A model generated the notes under the pieces. That model had not been told where the DNA came from. It saw only the letters and a program-made list of their open reading frames with translations, and did no database searches. From contig NZ_CP157428.1 of the NCBI RefSeq assembly GCF_041021895.1, positions 1,302,001-1,366,000 of the forward strand: a stretch of 64,000 bases of DNA. The letters are read 5' to 3'. This DNA comes from Acinetobacter sp. XH1741. Its GTDB lineage: Bacteria > Pseudomonadota > Gammaproteobacteria > Pseudomonadales > Moraxellaceae. The position numbers and the translations under genes were made by a program. Positions 60,319-64,000 of this stretch are shown in pieces (position 1 is the stretch's first letter; each line of letters opens with the position of its first letter).

Positions 60319-61157
60319 ATTTGTTCTCCATTCTGATTTTGACTATTTTTGACATATAAGTTTTTTATATTTTCTAGTAAGAAAAAAAGAAAATTAGAAA
60401 CACTATTAATATCTTTTAATCTATATTGGGCTTCTGTTTTACCAGAACCCACTTTAATTGATGTGCCAAACTGTTGATTAATACAAATAAAACCGGATTC
60501 ATCTGTTAAATCATCACCTATAAAAATTGGATGAACTAACGGTAAATCAAGATGATCTAATATGGTTTGAATTGCTTGGCCTTTATCTGCTTGCTTAGGA
60601 ACTAATTCAACTACAAATTTTCCTCTATTTAATTTTAATTGAGGATAAAAATAATTGATCTGCTGCATAATATAAATTGCATTATTTTCTAGTTCTGGCT
60701 TTTTTCGATAATGTAAGGCAATAGAATATCCTTTATCCTCAATTAATAATTCAGGATATTTTTCACAAGAATTTATAATGTCTTGTTTTAATTTTTTAAA
60801 ATTAATATGACTTAAATCAGGTCGAATATAATGATCCGAACTTAAGTGGATGTCTAAACCATGTAAGCCAGCAATAGGCATTTCAATAGACTGAAGCAGT
60901 TTGCTGGCTGTCTTAACATCACGCCCTGTAATCGCAATAACGGGGATATTTAATTCAATAATTTTTTTTATAATTTCTAATGTTGTTTCGGGTATAAAAC
61001 TCTGCTCAGGATTTATTTGAAATGGAGCAAGAGTTCCATCAATATCCAGAAATAAACAGTAATTTTTATTTGAAGGTAAGAGATCTATAATATCATTAGG
61101 TGTAACGAAATATGTATTTTTTTCTCTCCCATCAGATATTATACTTTGACTTTGCAT
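60306..61157 (-). CDS. otsB: Trehalose-6-phosphate phosphatase
   Basis: OtsB (283 aa) removes phosphate from trehalose-6-phosphate. The HAD motif I is LFLDIDGTLAPF with nucleophile D38 and D40, motif II is VIAITGRD, and the metal-binding motif IV is IFIGDDLTDESG. Gene order otsB then otsA is typical for Acinetobacter. The otsB coding sequence is strikingly more AT-rich than otsA, though no sign of transfer is evident beyond that. Confidence 0.95.
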   Translation of the reverse strand: MQSQSIISDGREKNTYFVTPNDIIDLLPSNKNYCLFLDIDGTLAPFQINPEQSFIPETTLEIIKKIIELNIPVIAITGRDVKTASKLLQSIEMPIAGLHGLDIHLSSDHYIRPDLSHINFKKLKQDIINSCEKYPELLIEDKGYSIALHYRKKPELENNAIYIMQQINYFYPQLKLNRGKFVVELVPKQADKGQAIQTILDHLDLPLVHPIFIGDDLTDESGFICINQQFGTSIKVGSGKTEAQYRLKDINSVSNFLFFLLENIKNLYVKNSQNQNGEQICLN

Positions 61158-61513
61158 ATTAGCCTGCCCAATATTTTTTGATCAATAATTAATCTTCTAA
61201 CATTAAAATGAATTGATGAGTCATTTTTTTTAATAAAAAAACATAAGTATTAACATTAATTACATTGCATACTGGATTTATAGGCGAAGTGTGGAGTATG
61301 TTGTTTTTTGATTTGCTTCAATGTTTAGATAATTAAATTTTTGTATATTTCATATAAATATTTGAGTACTTGCTTATCAATATATTTCAAAATATTGAAT
61401 GTCTATAAATAGCTAATTTTACCTTTTATAATCTAATTTTTATGTTGATTTTAAAGGGTATTTTAAATTGATACTCATATATAATCTTCATAAAATCAGC
61501 TTTGGACAGGCAT
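61158..61513. other. AT-rich divergent intergenic region, 356 bases
   Basis: This very AT-rich gap holds the promoters for otsB (left) and the biotin genes (right). A TATAAT stands at 61480-61485, 29 bases before the right-hand gene, without a clear -35 box. I see no gene or convincing repeat. Confidence 0.5.
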
Positions 61514-62248
61514 ATGAAGTTACAAAATAAAATTTTATTGATTACAGGTTGGGGAGTAGGAACAGAGCCTTTGCAATCTCTCAAATTGTATTTAGAAAAA
61601 GAGGGTTTTAAGACTCAACTCATTAATATTTTTAATGTTTTAGAAAGTGATTTTCAGGCGCAGCTTGATTTGATGGCTGATGTAGATGTCGTAATAGGCT
61701 GGTCCTTAGGCGGACAATTAGCAACTCAACTGGTTGACTTTTTCTATATACAAACAGGCCAAACTAAAACGTTAATTACGCTTGCTTCAAATCCTTGTTT
61801 TGTTGCTCATGCTACTTGGCAAACCGCCATGCCTACTGATGTGTTTAGTCAATTTAAAGCATCCTTTTTACAAAACCCGCAAGCCACCTTAAAACGTTTT
61901 TATTATTTAATTACGCTTGGTTCATCTCAGGCTAAACAAGATTGGATAAGCGTACAAAAAATAGCGAATCCGCCTTCAAGCGAACAATTAGAAGATGGTT
62001 TACAAATGCTTGAGCAGCTAAATTTGGTAAATAACTTGAAAAACTATCCGGGTCTACAGCTTCATCTGTTTGCTGAGCAAGATAATGTTGTTCCTTGCAA
62101 GATTATGGAAAATTTTAAGGATATCGCGACAGGAAACATGACATATAAGCTATTAAAAGATGCTACACATGCTTTTCCCTACTTACAGGTAGAAAGAACA
62201 ATTGAAGAAATCTGCCAATTTTTAACAATTCATCAGCAAAGTTCATAA
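61514..62248 (+). CDS. BioH-like alpha/beta hydrolase
   Basis: This 244-residue protein has the nucleophile elbow GWSLGG (about residues 66-71), the same motif as BioH, an acid in LFAEQDNVVP and a catalytic histidine in DATHAFPYL near the end. BioH cleaves the methyl ester of pimeloyl-ACP to end the early part of biotin synthesis. The position directly before bioA and bioF supports that role here, but overall similarity to E. coli BioH is low, so a BioG- or BioV-type functional analogue is possible. ATG 61514 was preferred to the TTG at 61502. Confidence 0.8.
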   Translation: MKLQNKILLITGWGVGTEPLQSLKLYLEKEGFKTQLINIFNVLESDFQAQLDLMADVDVVIGWSLGGQLATQLVDFFYIQTGQTKTLITLASNPCFVAHATWQTAMPTDVFSQFKASFLQNPQATLKRFYYLITLGSSQAKQDWISVQKIANPPSSEQLEDGLQMLEQLNLVNNLKNYPGLQLHLFAEQDNVVPCKIMENFKDIATGNMTYKLLKDATHAFPYLQVERTIEEICQFLTIHQQSS

Positions 62249-62288
62249 GCTTTGGTTGATCTCGCAATTTTCTTTCATTCCTAACAGG

Positions 62289-62304
62289 TTTAACATGTGT
62301 TAAA
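62289..62304. promoter_or_regulatory. Palindrome in front of bioA
   Basis: TTTAACA-TG-TGTTAAA is a perfect 7-bp inverted repeat with 2-base spacer, 34 bases before the bioA start. It may be an operator of the biotin genes; it does not match the BirA or BioR sites known to me. Confidence 0.45.
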
Positions 62305-62338
62305 TGAAAGATTTGATTGCTGTAAAAGGGTATAGAGG

Positions 62339-63619
62339 ATGACCGATAATTTTGATTTGGAACATATTTGGCATCCATATACTTCAATGACCCAACCTTT
62401 ACCAACATTTAAAGTTAAGCGTGCTTATGGTGCCACCATTGAACTCGATGATGGCAGAACTTTAATTGATGGCATGTCATCTTGGTGGTGTGCAATCCAC
62501 GGTTATAACCATCCTGAACTCAACCAAGCCGTGACAGATCAATTACCAAACATGTCTCATATCATGTTTGGTGGGTTCACTCATGATCCTGCTATTGAGC
62601 TTGGAAAAATTCTTTTAAAAATTACACCGCCAAGCCTCGATAAAATTTTCTATGCTGATTCAGGTTCGGTTGCTGTTGAGGTTGCTCTGAAAATGGCTGT
62701 GCAGTTCTGGACAGCACAAGGCCAACCACAAAAAACAAATTTTATTACAACACGTTCTGGTTATCACGGTGATACATGGAATGCGATGTCTGTCTGTGAT
62801 CCAGTAACCGGCATGCATCAGATTTTTGGTACAAGTTTACCCAACCGTTTTTTTGTGGCGGCACCAAAAACCAAATTCCATCAAGAATGGAATCCAGAAG
62901 ATATTGCCGAGCTAGAACAAGCTATTCAGCAACACCATGAACACCTTGCGGCACTGATTATTGAGCCAATTGTACAAGGTGCAGGGGGGATGCGGTTTTA
63001 TCATCCTGAATATTTACGCAAGGCCAAGGCACTTTGTGAACAATATAATCTGTTATTAATTTTCGATGAAATTGCTACAGGTTTTGGCCGTACAGGAAAG
63101 CTTTTTGCTTGGGAACATGCTCAAGTTGAACCTGACATTATGTGTATAGGCAAAGGTTTAACAGGTGGTTATATGACTTTATCTGCAACCTTAACGACAA
63201 AGCATGTAGCAGAAACCATCAGTCGTGGCGAAGCTGGCGTCTTTATGCATGGCCCAACCTTTATGGCCAATCCTCTTGCTTGCGCGGTTGCTTTAAAAAG
63301 TACCAAGTTATTAATTGAACAAGATTGGCAAGCTAATATTAAGCGAATTGAGCAACAGCTGAGTCAATATTTAACTCCACTCAATCAGCTTGATTATGTT
63401 GCGGATGTGCGAGTGCTCGGTGCAATTGGTGTAGTAGAACTCACTTTTAATGTCGATATGAAGACCTTACAGCAACAATTTGTAGAGCGCGGAATCTGGA
63501 TTCGTCCTTTTGGCAAACTGGTGTATGTGATGCCTCCTTATGTCATTACTCATCAAGAGTTAAACGATTTGCTTGAACAATTGGTTGAGGTTGTTAAAAC
63601 GATGCAGGGAGCGCGTTAA
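62339..63619 (+). CDS. bioA: Adenosylmethionine-8-amino-7-oxononanoate aminotransferase
   Basis: BioA (426 aa) transfers the amino group from S-adenosylmethionine to 8-amino-7-oxononanoate (KAPA). The class III aminotransferase signature is [21 protein letters not shown], the PLP lysine lies in [12 protein letters not shown], and [16 protein letters not shown] near residue 43 is specific for BioA. AAAAGGG at 62324-62330 is the likely ribosome binding site. bioF starts one base after the stop. Confidence 0.97.
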   Translation: MTDNFDLEHIWHPYTSMTQPLPTFKVKRAYGATIELDDGRTLIDGMSSWWCAIHGYNHPELNQAVTDQLPNMSHIMFGGFTHDPAIELGKILLKITPPSLDKIFYADSGSVAVEVALKMAVQFWTAQGQPQKTNFITTRSGYHGDTWNAMSVCDPVTGMHQIFGTSLPNRFFVAAPKTKFHQEWNPEDIAELEQAIQQHHEHLAALIIEPIVQGAGGMRFYHPEYLRKAKALCEQYNLLLIFDEIATGFGRTGKLFAWEHAQVEPDIMCIGKGLTGGYMTLSATLTTKHVAETISRGEAGVFMHGPTFMANPLACAVALKSTKLLIEQDWQANIKRIEQQLSQYLTPLNQLDYVADVRVLGAIGVVELTFNVDMKTLQQQFVERGIWIRPFGKLVYVMPPYVITHQELNDLLEQLVEVVKTMQGAR

Positions 63620-63620
63620 G

Positions 63621-64000
63621 ATGTCATTGCTTGATCATTTTGCTTCCGAGTTAGATGAGTTAAAACAACAAGGTAACTTCAGACAATTTACCCAAAATGT
63701 GCAGCATGGCCGTTTTATTACGATTCAAAATAAAACGATGCTCAACTTAGCTTCAAATGATTATCTTGGATTAGCTGCTGATATAAGCCTTCGTCAAGAA
63801 TTTTTAGATAGCTTTCCATTAGAACGGAGCTATTTTAGTTCTTCATCATCACGTTTATTAACGGGTAACTTTGAAGAATATGAACAGTTGGAAAATAGCC
63901 TAAGCTTAGCATTTGGTGGTCGGTCGGCTTTACTATTTAATAGTGGCTATCACATGAATATTGGTATTCTGCCTGCACTCGCTGATGGAAAAACTTTAAT
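63621..64000 (+). CDS. bioF: 8-amino-7-oxononanoate synthase (3' end outside window)
   Basis: The first 126 codons of BioF are visible and read on past the window. The N-terminal motif NLASNDYLGLA and the block SSSSSRLLTGNFEEYEQLE match the alpha-oxoamine synthase family, which condenses pimeloyl-ACP with alanine to give KAPA. Start ATG follows the bioA stop by one base, with AGGGAG (63606-63611) as ribosome binding site inside bioA. Coupled translation with bioA is likely. Confidence 0.96.
   Translation, partial: MSLLDHFASELDELKQQGNFRQFTQNVQHGRFITIQNKTMLNLASNDYLGLAADISLRQEFLDSFPLERSYFSSSSSRLLTGNFEEYEQLENSLSLAFGGRSALLFNSGYHMNIGILPALADGKTL

Overview
The window is a contiguous piece of a gammaproteobacterial chromosome of low GC content. 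It almost certainly comes from the genus Acinetobacter and probably from the calcoaceticus-baumannii complex. The reasons are a fused nuoCD, the order finR-like/fpr, gntR/smc/zipA/ligA, otsB/otsA and bioH-like/bioA/bioF, an Smc rather than a MukB condensin, and AT-rich intergenic DNA. This is recognition from memory, not a database search. I see no rRNA, tRNA, CRISPR array, insertion sequence, phage or plasmid gene, and no clearly broken gene. The two genes at the edges (nuoB and bioF) are cut only by the window.

Layout. 1-14255 holds NADH dehydrogenase I from the end of nuoB to nuoN, tightly packed and closed by a strong terminator. 14356-22586 holds upp, a cold-shock-domain protein, a LysR regulator divergent from ferredoxin-NADP reductase (fpr), an unrecognised protein, two very small membrane proteins around a multi-repeat channel-like membrane protein, a flavoprotein and a PLP enzyme. 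22622-25993 is a leftward tetR/MFS/HlyD efflux operon with a clear operator-like palindrome in front. 26172-34938 is mixed housekeeping: two LysE-type exporters, a small lipoprotein, metG, a tandem-repeat LEA-like protein, an Mrp/ApbC ATPase, a nucleosidase-like lipoprotein, a DUF2062 membrane protein and dcd.

35238-43202 is the most unusual part. Five consecutive rightward genes encode secreted, glycine/serine/threonine/asparagine-rich proteins of very different length (242-803 aa). Each carries, just behind its signal peptide, the same 12-residue element of the form L-x-D-x-x-L-x-x-x-x-G-Q. Two of them also end in the same C-x-G-S-x-x-x-C tail. They look like one family of exported surface or fibre components, for which I can name no established function.

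43275-64000 returns to core genes: dusC, a ypjD-like gene, ffh, coaX, birA, a TauE/SafE permease, gntR-smc-zipA (chromosome organisation and division), ligA, a bacterioferritin-like ferritin, an MFS transporter, otsB-otsA (trehalose synthesis) and the start of a biotin operon (bioH-like hydrolase, bioA, bioF). BirA here has no DNA-binding domain, so biotin control must come from another protein. A perfect palindrome sits in front of bioA.

Intrinsic terminators are numerous and well formed, many of them shared between convergent genes. They help mark transcription units and are listed individually.
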